Below are positions 37,900-47,830 of a DNA stretch of 64,000 bases, piece by piece. A program made the position numbers and the translations under genes. Within the stretch, counting starts at the first letter, position 1; each line of letters begins with the position of its first letter. Source of the DNA: Sphagnum compactum (lineage: Eukaryota > Bryophyta > Sphagnopsida > Sphagnales). The DNA is taken from the NCBI GenBank assembly GCA_965153455.1, contig OZ234503.1, positions 11,413,118 to 11,477,117 on the forward strand, read 5' to 3'. The notes beneath the pieces were generated by a model. The model searched no databases. It saw nothing but the letters and a program-made list of their open reading frames with translations, and was not told where the DNA came from.

Positions 37900-38990
37900 A
37901 GTTTAAGCTAGTTAAATAGTGGATGAACAATTTGGGGAAAGTGGACAATAGATGAATATGGTGAAGTTGAACAAAGCGAGAAAATGGTGTAATTTGAAAT
38001 GAGGTATTGGATGAAAGTGCATGGAATAATGGAAAATATCATTGCTTTTGGTGGGTCACTTTTGGCTTATCATGTGTGAACATGATTAATAAGTGTTTTA
38101 AGAAGGGGTAGTGTTTCCTTGTCTAAAACATGACTTTGTTTTTGTTGCATTTTATGTTGTACAAAGTGTGGGTAACTATACAAGGCTAACTATAGTGTGC
38201 TTCCCTTCTTTCTACATGTTCTTGAAAAATTAGAGTACAAATGTGATCTGTGTCACTTAGTTTGTTTATGTAAACCCTTCGTTTTTGGTTACAAGGGGAT
38301 CATGCATGAACTTGAAGGAGTTGGACAATGGATAAATCCAAGGAAATGGAGGAATCTAGAGTGGTTCAATAATAGATGAAGCCATGGAAATTGGACAATG
38401 GCTGAAAACATGGAAGTTGAGCAATTTATGAAAGTTGGAAAATTGATGAATATGATGAAGTTTGACAATCCAAGGAAATTGGATAGGATATGAACTTGGG
38501 GAAATTGGACAATTTTGAGAAATATGGTATTTATTGAAAATGGGAAAGTTTTACAATCTGAGTAAAAGAACCAAGGGATGGATTTAAGGAAGTTGGAAAC
38601 TTTGGGTAAGAAGGCTAGTGGATGAACTTGAGAAGTTGGACAATGGATGAACTTGGGGAGTTGGATAATGAAAGTTGTGCAATGAATCAACCTTGAGGAA
38701 GTGGGTGAATTTGGGAAAGTTGAACCATGGATGTCTAGTGTTAAAAACCTTGAAATGATTTTTTGTTATTCTACCTTTCAATTAAAGGCAGTGTATATCC
38801 ACAGGATGATATATCATTTGGGAAAGTTGAAAAATAAGAGAATTGATGAAACAACAACTAACAATGAAAATAAACCTCAACTAGTTTTTATTTTCATCCA
38901 TTTTTGAACTTTCCCAACCAGCTCCATTTCATTCAGTTTTCAAACTTTCCCCAAGTATCTCAATTTTCATCCATTGTCCAACTTTCCCAT
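37900..38990. repeat. Degenerate minisatellite, GTTGGACAATGGATGAA type
   Basis: From about 37,900 to 38,735 the plus strand repeats variants of GAAGTTGGACAATGGATGAA with irregular 30-50 bp spacing. At 38,900-38,990 the same motif appears in reverse orientation (CATCCATTGTCCAACTTTCC). A 133-codon minus-strand frame here (38289-38690) is a by-product: its protein repeats FIHCPTS-like phrases. Confidence 0.7.
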
Positions 38991-40324
38991 ACCATACCAT
39001 ACCATACCAGTAGGCATGCTGATCCCAGATCTGTGGTAACCACAGTGGTTAGCTATGGGACAGCACTCTAATGGAAAAATGTTTCATGTCCACACAACAA
39101 CATCCATCCTGCATGGTGGGCTTTTGGGTGGGTTAGACTGAACCAATTCAGCCACCAGCACACCATGCTGGATGGATGGACAGAAAAATGATTTGTCAAT
39201 GGATTCCAATCCACTACCTAACCACCATATTAAGATTAACTTCCGTTTTCACTACCATAGTTGAATAGCAAGTTTGCCACGTCTCCAATGAATAAATATT
39301 TAATTTTCACGATTCAAATTTTCAACAATAAAATATTCGTGAACACCCAAAAGACGCTTCATTTTCTTTCACAAAAAAATAAATTTCTTTGAGAAAAATA
39401 TTTTTTTGGAAAATTTCAGCATGTCTAAAAATAATATAATTTTTGTTGAACGTGATATTCAACTATAGTACTTACATATCAAACAACCCACTATTCCTCA
39501 CTCATGAACTGACTACTAAAATCTGCATGCATCTACTTGCCCAAAAACCATCTATTATCCGAACTACCTGTTCTTTACATAATAAGGTACTGAGGGTGAA
39601 ACTTGACCTCACATCTGTTGAGGTTCATTCACAATTGGTGTAATTGATACAGAATTTTTTAAAAAATGTTTTCAATAAGTGGAGATTTTAGTTCTCAATT
39701 ATATAAATAATAGAAGTGAAAAATGATTTCATGAAAAATATGAATATTTTTTGGGGTATTATTACAATTTGAGGAATGTATTACAACATATTAATTTTCT
39801 GAGCTTAAAGTAACTCCACCCATACTCAACATTTTGCCTTGCAATAATATTTCTCACATCCAAGATTAATTATTTACTATTCTCATAATAAACAAGGAAC
39901 GGGGATGGTGAATGCTCATAACATACTAATAGCAAACCACCTGGATCAATCAAAATATGTGACCATTCAAAAGTAGGTGTTCGATTATGCCACAGGTTGT
40001 GCCAGCCTCTGCATACTCAGCAAACATTATTGAGTCAAAACCCATTTCGCTGAGCCAGTTCGGCAAAATTTTTACTGATCTTCATTCAAAACATGTTGTG
40101 CAATGTGCTGATGGAGATGCTTGTAGTATGAGTTTGATCATCATCCATAGTGTGGAGCAACGCGGCTTGTTACACAAGGTGAAAACTTTATGTTAACTTT
40201 GTTGACATTCTTCATTCACAACTGAGTCACGATCGGTGTCCAGTGGATGATTTGCTGGTGCCTGTTGGTTCAGCCTGGCTGGTACCACTGTAGGCGTTTT
40301 GACAGTGAGAAGATGCTTCCTCTG

Positions 40325-40671
40325 TTAGAGCATCTCCAGCGGTGCTCAATAAAATTGGATGAAGAAAAGTCAAAAAATATGCTGGTTTGGGTCACGCATA
40401 ATTGCACAGGTTGGGGTGCCTGGTAAATGGCACAGCAACCTTGCGCACCTGCAAAAACGAGTGTAACAAATAGGATCTGGCTGCTGCTCAGTATTTCTGA
40501 TTGGCCCATCATAATGACTAAGTCCAGATGGTTTGCTATTGGTAGTCCTATTTGCTGGCCCAGTTGGGTTTCAGTTTTATGGGTGGGGTTGCAAAACCGT
40601 AAATAACTAAACTTGGATGTGAAAAATATTTTTACAAGGTTACATACTGATCACTGCTGGAGATGCTCTTA
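40325..40671. mobile_element. Tourist/PIF-Harbinger-like MITE, 341 bp
   Basis: The element runs from 40328 to 40668. Its left end GAGCATCTCCAGCGGTG is matched by the reverse complement of its right end, GAGCATCTCCAGCAGTG, and pairing continues a few bases further with two mismatches in about 21. TTA flanks both sides (40325-40327 and 40669-40671), the 3-bp target duplication of PIF/Harbinger elements. It has no coding capacity, as expected for a MITE moved by a transposase encoded elsewhere. It lies about 2 kb upstream of the ERF gene. Confidence 0.88.
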
Positions 40672-41978
40672 GTACTACTACTACTGTACACATTCCGACT
40701 ATGGACGAGTTAATTGTATAGACAAGTTGTTGTGCACATTGGGAATTAGAGGAAATTGTGGGGACCTCTTGCTTACAAGGGAGTCTTTAAGCCCCAAATC
40801 CCTTTATATTTAATTGCAAAAGAGAAACGCACAAGCTCAAAACAACAGCAATACCGAGTGAGCAAAATAGTCTTATTATGTCCAGAAATTTTTTCTTATG
40901 TGCGGGGTTCATCATTTCATGTAAGACAAAGTTGACAAGTTAGTAAACATATCAAGGAGTTTTATGACTTTTTAATCGGGCAATTTTTTCATATGCAGAG
41001 AGAATGAAAAAAAGATCATTTTTAGGGGGATATTGCACCCGCCTTCTGAACAATTTCTCATAACCTGCGACACAACTAACTCATCCTGTAATGCCTCTGC
41101 TCTCATTACTACAGCGAGTTCAAACCCAGCAAGAATAAAAATAAGAAATGTTCAATGAAGTTCCCAAAAAAACGACTACTTTACAATTAGTTCATACTAG
41201 TGATTTTGTTTCAAATTTCTTATTGAAAATTGGAAAATTTGAAATAAATTATTTTTTCTAGAAATAATCCTCCATTTCCGTGTGATATCACTAATTATTA
41301 AAAGGAAAAAAAAAAAAAAAACAAGTGGTTCTCACAGTAACAATGTGGGAAACAAGCAAATCATTACTGAACACCTACTGAACATTATAAAATGTGGGAC
41401 CAAATGAAAACTACATAGCTTCAGTTTTCTGTAGTCTCCCTCCATTACAAGCAAATCAAATAGAAACAATGTTAAAAAATGAGCTAAAAAAAAACAAGGC
41501 TAAGAAATGAAAATAATCTTAGTAAATACCTATATCAAAAAAAAATTATTAATTTTTTAAAAATTAATTAATTAATTTTGTAGGGATATACCTACCTAAA
41601 TTTCTTCCACCTTCTGCCAGTGTGTGTAAATTGCTGGTATTTGTAGCAAGTAATACAAGGGTTATGGGTATTGTCCCGGGTGGCAAACAAAGCACAAACA
41701 CGTTTGTAATAGGAAGGGGAGGGGGGATTTGAAATCTACGCGCAGCAGGATTTGATATCCCACCCAAGCCGTGTCCCACTCCAAGCGCGTTGCTTGTTGC
41801 AGCAAGGAGCAAGAGCGCTTGGAGCGCTAGCTTCCCTCCTCTCTCACATGCCTGAGCTTCCGGAGATTTTACTTTGCAACTCGTGCAGTAAATCTGATAT
41901 AACAATTACGATCATCAGTACCGACAGCAAACAACAACAAAAATCTGCACATGTGCATTCATGAGACCCATGCAATGC

Positions 41979-42445
41979 AAGCAATTTCATCTCATATATT
42001 ATTAGTACGAGCTGAATGATCTCGTTGAATCATCATGGCTTTTTACTTTGGAACTCCTGATTTGAAAAATTCATTTGGGAACTTTTTTCTTTCACGGTTT
42101 ATCTGTCATTTGTGTTGGAATATTTCTGGGTGATCAGAGGTCGCAGGATCCCTTCAATTGTAGTGTACCACAATAGGATTGGGTTCGTAGTTTTTCAAAG
42201 GGAATTAGAAATAAATGGGTGTGCTGCAATTTCATCTCATTACCAGCTGAATCTCATGAGAGTTAATGGCAAGTTTACTTTTGAACTCCTCATGAATTGA
42301 AAAATGCTTTTGGGTTTTCTTTCACAGTTTGTCTGTCATTTGTGTTGGAATATTTCTGGGTGAATATCAGAGGTCACAGGATTGCTGCAATTGTAGTGTA
42401 TCTTTGGAAAGGAAATTCGTAATTTTTGAGCAAAGGGAAGAAATG
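41979..42445. repeat. Imperfect tandem duplication (about 230 bp) upstream of the ERF gene
   Basis: Unit 1 (41979-42225) and unit 2 (42226-about 42445) share GCAATTTCATCTCAT, GAACTCCT, GTCATTTGTGTTGGAATATT, CAGAGGTC.CAGGAT and CAATTGTAGTGTA in the same order. The best block, around 42106-42135 and 42338-42365, is nearly identical. The pair ends about 315 bp before the ERF start codon, so it lies in the promoter or leader and may duplicate regulatory sites. Confidence 0.85.
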
Positions 42446-42585
42446 GGTGTGTGAAGGCTTTGCTGACAGGATCGACAATTCATAGAAATATTGCATGATC
42501 ATTCGAGTATGTTTTGTTTTTAGGAAGCAATTTCTCTGAGAGCTAGATCAACTAGTTCAGCGATTTCAGCTGAGCCCATAATTCA

Positions 42586-42666
42586 ATGAGTACTCTTGGA
42601 AGAAGGAAGTCTTGTGGAGGAACGGGTAAATCTTGCTTGTTGAGCTGTTCAAGATTTTGGGTTTGA
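42586..42666 (+). promoter_or_regulatory. Upstream ORF (26 codons) in the ERF leader
   Basis: An ATG at 42586 opens a frame starting MSTLGRRKSCGG and closing at TGA 42664-42666, 94 bases before the likely ERF start. If transcribed it would be a uORF able to dampen translation. Alternatively, its first 13 codons could be a first coding exon: GG|GTAAAT at 42625/42626 and TTTCAG at 42669-42674 would remove 49 bases and join it in frame to the ERF, adding 42 residues. A 49-base intron is very short for a plant. Confidence 0.4.
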
Positions 42667-42760
42667 CGTTTCAGGTTTTGGATATCAATCTCTGTTGTTG
42701 GAGCTTGGAGGCGACGACGTGTTTTACGGCGCAGGAGGGAGTCACGCGGAGAGCGTTACA

Positions 42761-43675
42761 ATGATGGTGAAGTTGAAAACGTCGTCTTCTCTGAGCGCCG
42801 CCAAGACAGGTTTGAAACGTACTAAATCCTCACCTGGAACTTCCGGCCGCATACAGAAGCTGCAAGTTACAAGTTCTACTAGTTCGACCACATCGTCGTC
42901 GCCAAATGCAGCAGGCAAAACTGCCTACAAGGGTGTGAGGATGAGGACATGGGGCAAGTGGGTGTCGGAGATCCGAGAGCCCAACAAAAGGTCGCGAATT
43001 TGGCTTGGATCCTTCCCAACTGCAGAGATGGCGGCGCGAGCTTACGATGCTGCAGTTGTGGCGTTACGCGGTCCCAATGCCCCTCTCAACTTCCCGGAAT
43101 CGCCACCCACGCTTCAGATTCAGGACACCGTCTCCCCTCGGGCAATTCAAGCTGCGGCAGCTGCAGCTGCAGCTTCCGCTGTCCCTCCAGCAGCTGCTCT
43201 TCATGTGATAAATCCGGTTCAAGAACATTCCCAAGAACAACATTCCAGCAATATCATAAGCTCCGAGTCAGACGAGGAAGAAGAAGAAGAAGAAGAAGAA
43301 GATCCACATCCACATCCAGATCATCATAAGTCTTCAGACCACCAACAAATCAGTTTGGAACAGGAATCAAGACTAACATCGACTTGTTTGCAAGCTGCAC
43401 AGCTGCCCACACCCTTGGAATGGATAGAAGCGGAATTCGGCCAGTTTGAAAAATCCGAGGAGCAGAATATGGACCATCATCATTACTTCCCGGAGCCAAG
43501 CATCCCTGAGGATGAAATGGATTTACTCCTGAAGCATCATCATCATCATCATCATCATCATCACCAGCATCCTGAAGATTCAGGTTTCCAGTTTCAAGCT
43601 GCCACCCATGAGCTCCAGGAGCTGGACGAAGACGACTCCTCAGAATTCGAGCCTTTCTTGTGGAGCTATTCCTAG
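42761..43675 (+). CDS. DREB-subfamily AP2/ERF transcription factor, 304 aa
   Basis: A single-exon gene, as is usual for ERF proteins. The AP2 domain lies at about residues 55-113, from [12 protein letters not shown] to [11 protein letters not shown]. In standard AP2 numbering it has Val14 and Glu19 (WVSEIREP), the DREB signature that favours DRE/CRT (A/GCCGAC) binding over the GCC box. Downstream, [15 protein letters not shown] resembles the post-AP2 helix of group A-4/A-5 DREBs. The acidic C-terminal half (poly-Glu, a His run at about 258-268) ends EPFLWSYS, matching the LWSY motif of several DREB groups. It should act in the nucleus as a regulator of stress or developmental genes. The ATG at 42761 (MMVKLKTSS) is the first in-frame ATG; the frame is open back to 42644 without another. 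The 3' UTR carries ATTCTGATTCTG repeats (about 43940-44020). Family is secure; the exact subgroup is inferred. Confidence 0.95.
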   Translation: MMVKLKTSSSLSAAKTGLKRTKSSPGTSGRIQKLQVTSSTSSTTSSSPNAAGKTAYKGVRMRTWGKWVSEIREPNKRSRIWLGSFPTAEMAARAYDAAVVALRGPNAPLNFPESPPTLQIQDTVSPRAIQAAAAAAAASAVPPAAALHVINPVQEHSQEQHSSNIISSESDEEEEEEEEEDPHPHPDHHKSSDHQQISLEQESRLTSTCLQAAQLPTPLEWIEAEFGQFEKSEEQNMDHHHYFPEPSIPEDEMDLLLKHHHHHHHHHHQHPEDSGFQFQAATHELQELDEDDSSEFEPFLWSYS

Positions 43676-46313
43676 TACAATCGACAATGAAGATCTGTGT
43701 ATGATCAAAGAGTGAAGCTTGAAATACCAACCGAATTCAAATTTTCTACTTAAATTTCAGCAGCAAAAAGTAACCACGCGACAGTCGAGATTGCCCAAAA
43801 TGTAATAGAGCACAATGCAATGTGATGAAGATGAGGAGCTCGACAAAGGATTTTCACGTGCTTCTAAAACCAGTTGATCTGCAACGTCCTGATCGATCAT
43901 CGTTGAGGATTCTTTACATAAGCCGACATGTCCAAATCTTCAAATTCTGATTCCAGATTCTGATTCCAAATTCTGATTCTCAACTCTGGTCATAAATTCT
44001 GATTCTGAATTCTGATTCTGAAATGAAATTCATTCATTCACTCATTCTTTTGTGCAAATTGCAAACAAGTGTCAGATGTGGAGAGCTTTTTCTTGCCCCA
44101 ATTTCTACTCTCTCTCTGTGTCTCTCTGTGTCTGTCATTTTGGAATTTGCAAATTTTGTTTTTTGATGGAAGAAGAAAATGGGTCTACACTGTACATCTT
44201 CTAAATGATAAAATGTGTGGGTTAGATTTTTTAAAAAATTGTTCAGGAATTTCTTATTTTCATTTTTGTTATCCTAAGAAAACAAAAATACCACCCTGGT
44301 CCTCTCCAGGTTTTTTTAAAATTTAAAAAAAAATTAATTTTTTTTCGGTCAAGTAGGTGGAGTGGCAATCATCACAAGAGAAAAGAGCCAAATTTGGCTA
44401 GAGGCCAGACAGGAAAGTAGAATTAAAAAAAAAAGAAATCCTACACCGTTCTGGTGATCTGTAGGCTCCATGAACTCGTTGCCTAAATATGGCTACATAT
44501 GATTTTTTTTCCTCTCAAAATATGGCAAATGTTGAGTTCTTTTTCGCCTAATAACCCTTTGTACACTTTGCCCATTGTGTTCTGCTAGGCGACATGCTAG
44601 CCCATTAGGGTGAGCTGGGTAATGCACCCAACAAACTGGGTAGGGCAAGGCTATTCCATGAGATGAAGATCTGAAGTGGCAGATTCAATGACTTACCAAA
44701 TAAGAGTTCATGTTTAACATGCACATCTTGATATGATCACATTGATATCATTGGAAGATTATGCCATATAACATGGTCAGGAGAATGATGTAATCTGCCA
44801 CTCCCATACCGTAATGGCTCAGTGGACCAGTTCATTGGGTAGTTGGGTGGAATAGGTTTCCATTGGGAACCCTAACTAAAACCTCTTCGGTATTTTGAGT
44901 CTTTCATGCCCCTTTCTATTGCCACTCTTTTTTATTTACAATTTTACTCTTTCTAGGAAGAATCAAAATTGAGTTTTCATTGCAAATCCTGGTACCGTTC
45001 GGTACCATACCATATGGTATTGTACAAACCAAAAGAAAGAATCAAAATTGTGTTATCTATTGAGCCATCTTTTAGGGGGTATGGTCCTTATTTGGGACCA
45101 TTGTATGGTCCTTGTTTGGTATCACAATGATCCTGGGTTCAAACCTGTTGGGGAGTAAGTGGGGAGTAAGTGAAAGCTTTGTCTTGTGTTATGTCCCTGG
45201 GCTTCATGCGTGGGTTATTGTCTAGGCTTGAGCTTATTATGTACCAGAGGATGCATCCTAGGTTGCATTTTGCCTTCTAGAAAATCACTAGGGTGAGGCC
45301 ATCCCTTGCTTGAGGCGCATACACTAGAAGGCAGAATGCAGCATAGGGGCATGTCCCCTGACATATAAGAACGCTCTACACATTCAATTGCATTGTTGGA
45401 AGAGATGAAACGCTGGGATTTCATTTCTGTTCCTTGAAATTTCCAAAGCAAAAGATTCCATGTTTGCACTTCAGTTTCTTAGCAAATTTTTTGCATCTAA
45501 ACATGGTTTAACTGTTAAATTTATCTACTTTCTTCTGTTGCCCATTGTGTACATGTTTGGCTATTCAGATTTCTATTCCATTGGGAAAAGAAAGCTACAG
45601 AAGAAACATCTCAGTATTGTAATTGAGAGTTGAGAATGGGAAAAACCTTGTGTGTGGAGTTGGCATCAGCTTGCCCAAATTCCAGTCCCAGAAGCTCATT
45701 CGCACCAAATATGCACACATAGAAAAGAAAGCAACTATCATCAGTGATTATTCAAAATGTTGAAGAAAGGCAAGCATCATAAGCAGTCACACAGAGAAGA
45801 AACTTGAAAAATTTAAGAGAAAAAAAGAAAGGGAACAAGACTTGGGTGCCACAGTTTATGGTAGAAGAATTGTGACAAAGCATGACAAGAACCCTGAGAC
45901 TCATCATTGATCATCATGATGATCAAACCAGATGGTGTTACAATCAAAGAGTCTAGTACCCATCTAGAAAGCAAACCAGGAGGACATTGCATGTTTTCAA
46001 ATGTCATGAGAGATGTCCAGGGAGACGAGCTGAGCTTTGGATGCAAAATCCACAACTACTACTGTATTGCAAAAAATTGTGGAGTTCGTGCTGCCATCGA
46101 GCATTGGCGAGCGACCTGCAAAATTCTCCCCATGATCTGTTCCAAGAACAGATTGGAAATGAGCATATAACAGTGTGGATTCTGGTGCAGATTAAGGTCG
46201 AAGAACAGCGGAAGGCGAGTTTCAGACACCAGATCATCTTTGCCTTTTGCTCCAAATGCTGCTAGGGATCAAGCTTCACTGGAGGAGGGTGTATCTTCTT
46301 CATATCTGAGGGC
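43676..46313. other. Intergenic DNA with SINE-like and palindromic sequence
   Basis: No supported gene. It contains the ERF 3' UTR with ATTCTGATTCTG repeats, then tRNA-promoter-like boxes: TGGCTCAGTGG at 44815 with GGTTTCCATTGGGAACC after it, and GGGTTCAAACC at 45135. Two consecutive palindromes lie at 44991-45020. The sequence from about 45.8 kb to 46.3 kb is probably the 3' UTR of the minus-strand gene that follows. Confidence 0.5.
44815..44872 (+). repeat. tRNA-promoter-like (SINE-like) segment
   Basis: TGGCTCAGTGG at 44815-44825 is a good Pol III A box. About 30 bases on, GGTTTCCATTGGGAACC lies where a B box would be but is an imperfect match. No tRNA cloverleaf can be drawn, so a decayed tRNA-derived SINE is the best guess. 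Ends and target duplications were not found. Confidence 0.3.
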
Positions 46314-47705
46314 TTAAGCATCGGGAACATTTGGAACCCCAGAATCGGAGTCGGCCTCACTTATCGCCTCCTCATGGCCTGAAGAAAGACCATCGTCATC
46401 TGATGACTCCATGCTTTTCTTCTTTTTGCTCTTCTTCTTCTTCTTCTTGCCTGTAGCAGCAGCAGCCGACCAAGGCTTGAACAACAGCGCCGTCGGTTTC
46501 GAAGACGGAACGCCGTCTTCCACAAAGCCCGTCAGCTTCTCGATGATGTCGGTCACCTTGGCAGATATCGACGGCCGCAATGCTGCTGCTGTCAGCGCAG
46601 TAGACGAAGAAGGCCGTATGCTCGCCTCGTGCGACTTGACATTCTCCTCACCTTCTATTGCATCCACTGCGGACTCGATCACAGATAGCTTCTTCTCAGA
46701 TGCGGACAGCGGCTTTGCTGAATTCGGTGACAGTATCGTACCCGATTCCTTAATCTCCGCTTCGTCGCGGCTCGCTCCATCGTCAATATCCGGGGATGGA
46801 CACAAGTCTACCGATGCAGACTCTCCGACTACTGTGGCAGAAAGCATGGCAGGCATTGTCATCAAGGTGGCGGCAGGAGAACTGCCAGGCATAACAACAA
46901 GAGCCGGAACTCCTTGTACAACAACATTTTCTTGCTCCACCTCTGCTGCAACCGGAGCATTATGTTCGAGATCTCCTTCCTGTATTTCATGAGGATCGGA
47001 AGAAGCTGCCACTACCTCCTCTACAGCAATAGTTCTCTGAAGGCTTTGATCTGTAGGCGACTCGTCGCTGTGTCCCTGAAGTCGATCCTCCGCGACACTT
47101 TCTTGACAGATCTGACTCGGCTTCGATTCTTCTTCTTCATTGCCAACAACATTACTGAGCTCTGAAACTTCAGACACAGTTGCCGGATCTCTTCTCAGTT
47201 CGAAAACTTCCTGCAGTATTGACACATTACTATCATCAAGTGTAGACCTCGGGCAGTTCTGGTTCTTCAGCTTCTGATCAGCCCAGGCAAGGCCTAGAGC
47301 TTCAATATTTCTCACCAAATCCATCCAACTACTACTCTCTGTACTTGAATTACGATTCTTGAAGACTCCTCGCTCTACATTTTCTTGCTCATTTTCTTGT
47401 ACGATTCCTTCATTATCATCTTCCCACACAGTTCCGACAACAGGAGGAGCCGCCTTACGATGAAAAGCAAAGGAAACATCATCGTCCTCGGACGTTGAAA
47501 CGCCGTGATGCATCACCTTCTTGCCTTTGCTACTTGGACCAAGACTAATCATAGCAACAACGAGAACGGCAGTAGAGATGAGAAGAGGCGAGAAGAATCT
47601 GATGATTGGGAAAAACGGAGGCGAGAAGAGAGCCAAAATGCCGATTGACACCAAAGGATGTCGCCATGCTAGACCAAACACATCACATAACACTCGCAAT
47701 GCCAT
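46314..47705 (-). CDS. Membrane-anchored acidic protein of unknown function, 463 aa
   Basis: Single exon. The start is placed at the ATG of MALRVLCDVFGLAWRHP (47705); the 15 codons upstream are open but have no ATG. Two hydrophobic segments at about residues 15-58 (VSIGILALFSPPFF and LLISTAVLVVAMISLG) probably form a hairpin or two membrane spans. The rest is acidic, Ser/Glu-rich and probably disordered. A short hydrophobic/amphipathic motif (SWMDLVRNIEALGLAWADQK) lies about 60 residues past the membrane part. Near the C terminus are AKVTDIIEKLTGFVEDG and a lysine run (GKKKKKKSKKKKS), followed by an acidic Ser-rich tail. Plants have many such proteins with an N-terminal membrane anchor and a long acidic cytosolic tail; I recognise no named family. 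No catalytic motif is seen. Confidence 0.85.
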   Translation of the reverse strand: MALRVLCDVFGLAWRHPLVSIGILALFSPPFFPIIRFFSPLLISTAVLVVAMISLGPSSKGKKVMHHGVSTSEDDDVSFAFHRKAAPPVVGTVWEDDNEGIVQENEQENVERGVFKNRNSSTESSSWMDLVRNIEALGLAWADQKLKNQNCPRSTLDDSNVSILQEVFELRRDPATVSEVSELSNVVGNEEEESKPSQICQESVAEDRLQGHSDESPTDQSLQRTIAVEEVVAASSDPHEIQEGDLEHNAPVAAEVEQENVVVQGVPALVVMPGSSPAATLMTMPAMLSATVVGESASVDLCPSPDIDDGASRDEAEIKESGTILSPNSAKPLSASEKKLSVIESAVDAIEGEENVKSHEASIRPSSSTALTAAALRPSISAKVTDIIEKLTGFVEDGVPSSKPTALLFKPWSAAAATGKKKKKKSKKKKSMESSDDDGLSSGHEEAISEADSDSGVPNVPDA

Positions 47706-47756
47706 AATTCTTGTGCGATACGAAACAAACGCAATTCGAGCCGCTCTCAATTTCTC

Positions 47757-47830
47757 GCGCGCTCTCTCTCGCTCTCTCGCTCTGTCTCTCTCTCTCTCGT
47801 GCGCTGCGTTTCTGTCTGTCTCTCTGAGAG
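47757..47830 (-). promoter_or_regulatory. CT/GA-rich leader of the membrane-protein gene
   Basis: Immediately upstream of the 47705 start, the plus strand is almost pure CT with CTCTCTCG repeats, so the minus-strand leader is GAGA-rich. GA-rich leaders are common near plant transcription starts. No clear TATA box was found nearby. Confidence 0.5.

Larger units (their letters stand above)
28800..40324. other. AT-rich gene desert
   Basis: About 11.5 kb with no gene I can support. It begins near a 13-C run (28961-28973) and includes an AT dinucleotide run (about 30401-30424), a possible CACTA end (33692), CTAGG-type patches (34.2-34.6 and 36.0-36.1 kb), a roughly 300-bp tandem array (34.8-35.75 kb) and a degenerate minisatellite (37.9-39.0 kb). 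The open frames present are short, or fall in repeats. Confidence 0.55.

Noticed and set aside
38289-38690. 133-codon minus-strand frame
   Set aside because: Its protein repeats FIHCPTS and LSNFL-like phrases that follow the minisatellite period, so it is a repeat artefact.
41096-41125. GAGTTCAAACCCAGC as part of a tRNA gene
   Set aside because: Only the B-box-like part is present; no A box or cloverleaf at the right distance.
45135-45145. GGGTTCAAACC as a tRNA gene T-loop
   Set aside because: No acceptor stem, D-arm or anticodon arm could be built around it. At most it is a SINE relic.
46411-46992. 193-codon plus-strand frame
   Set aside because: An antisense shadow of the acidic membrane protein gene on the minus strand.
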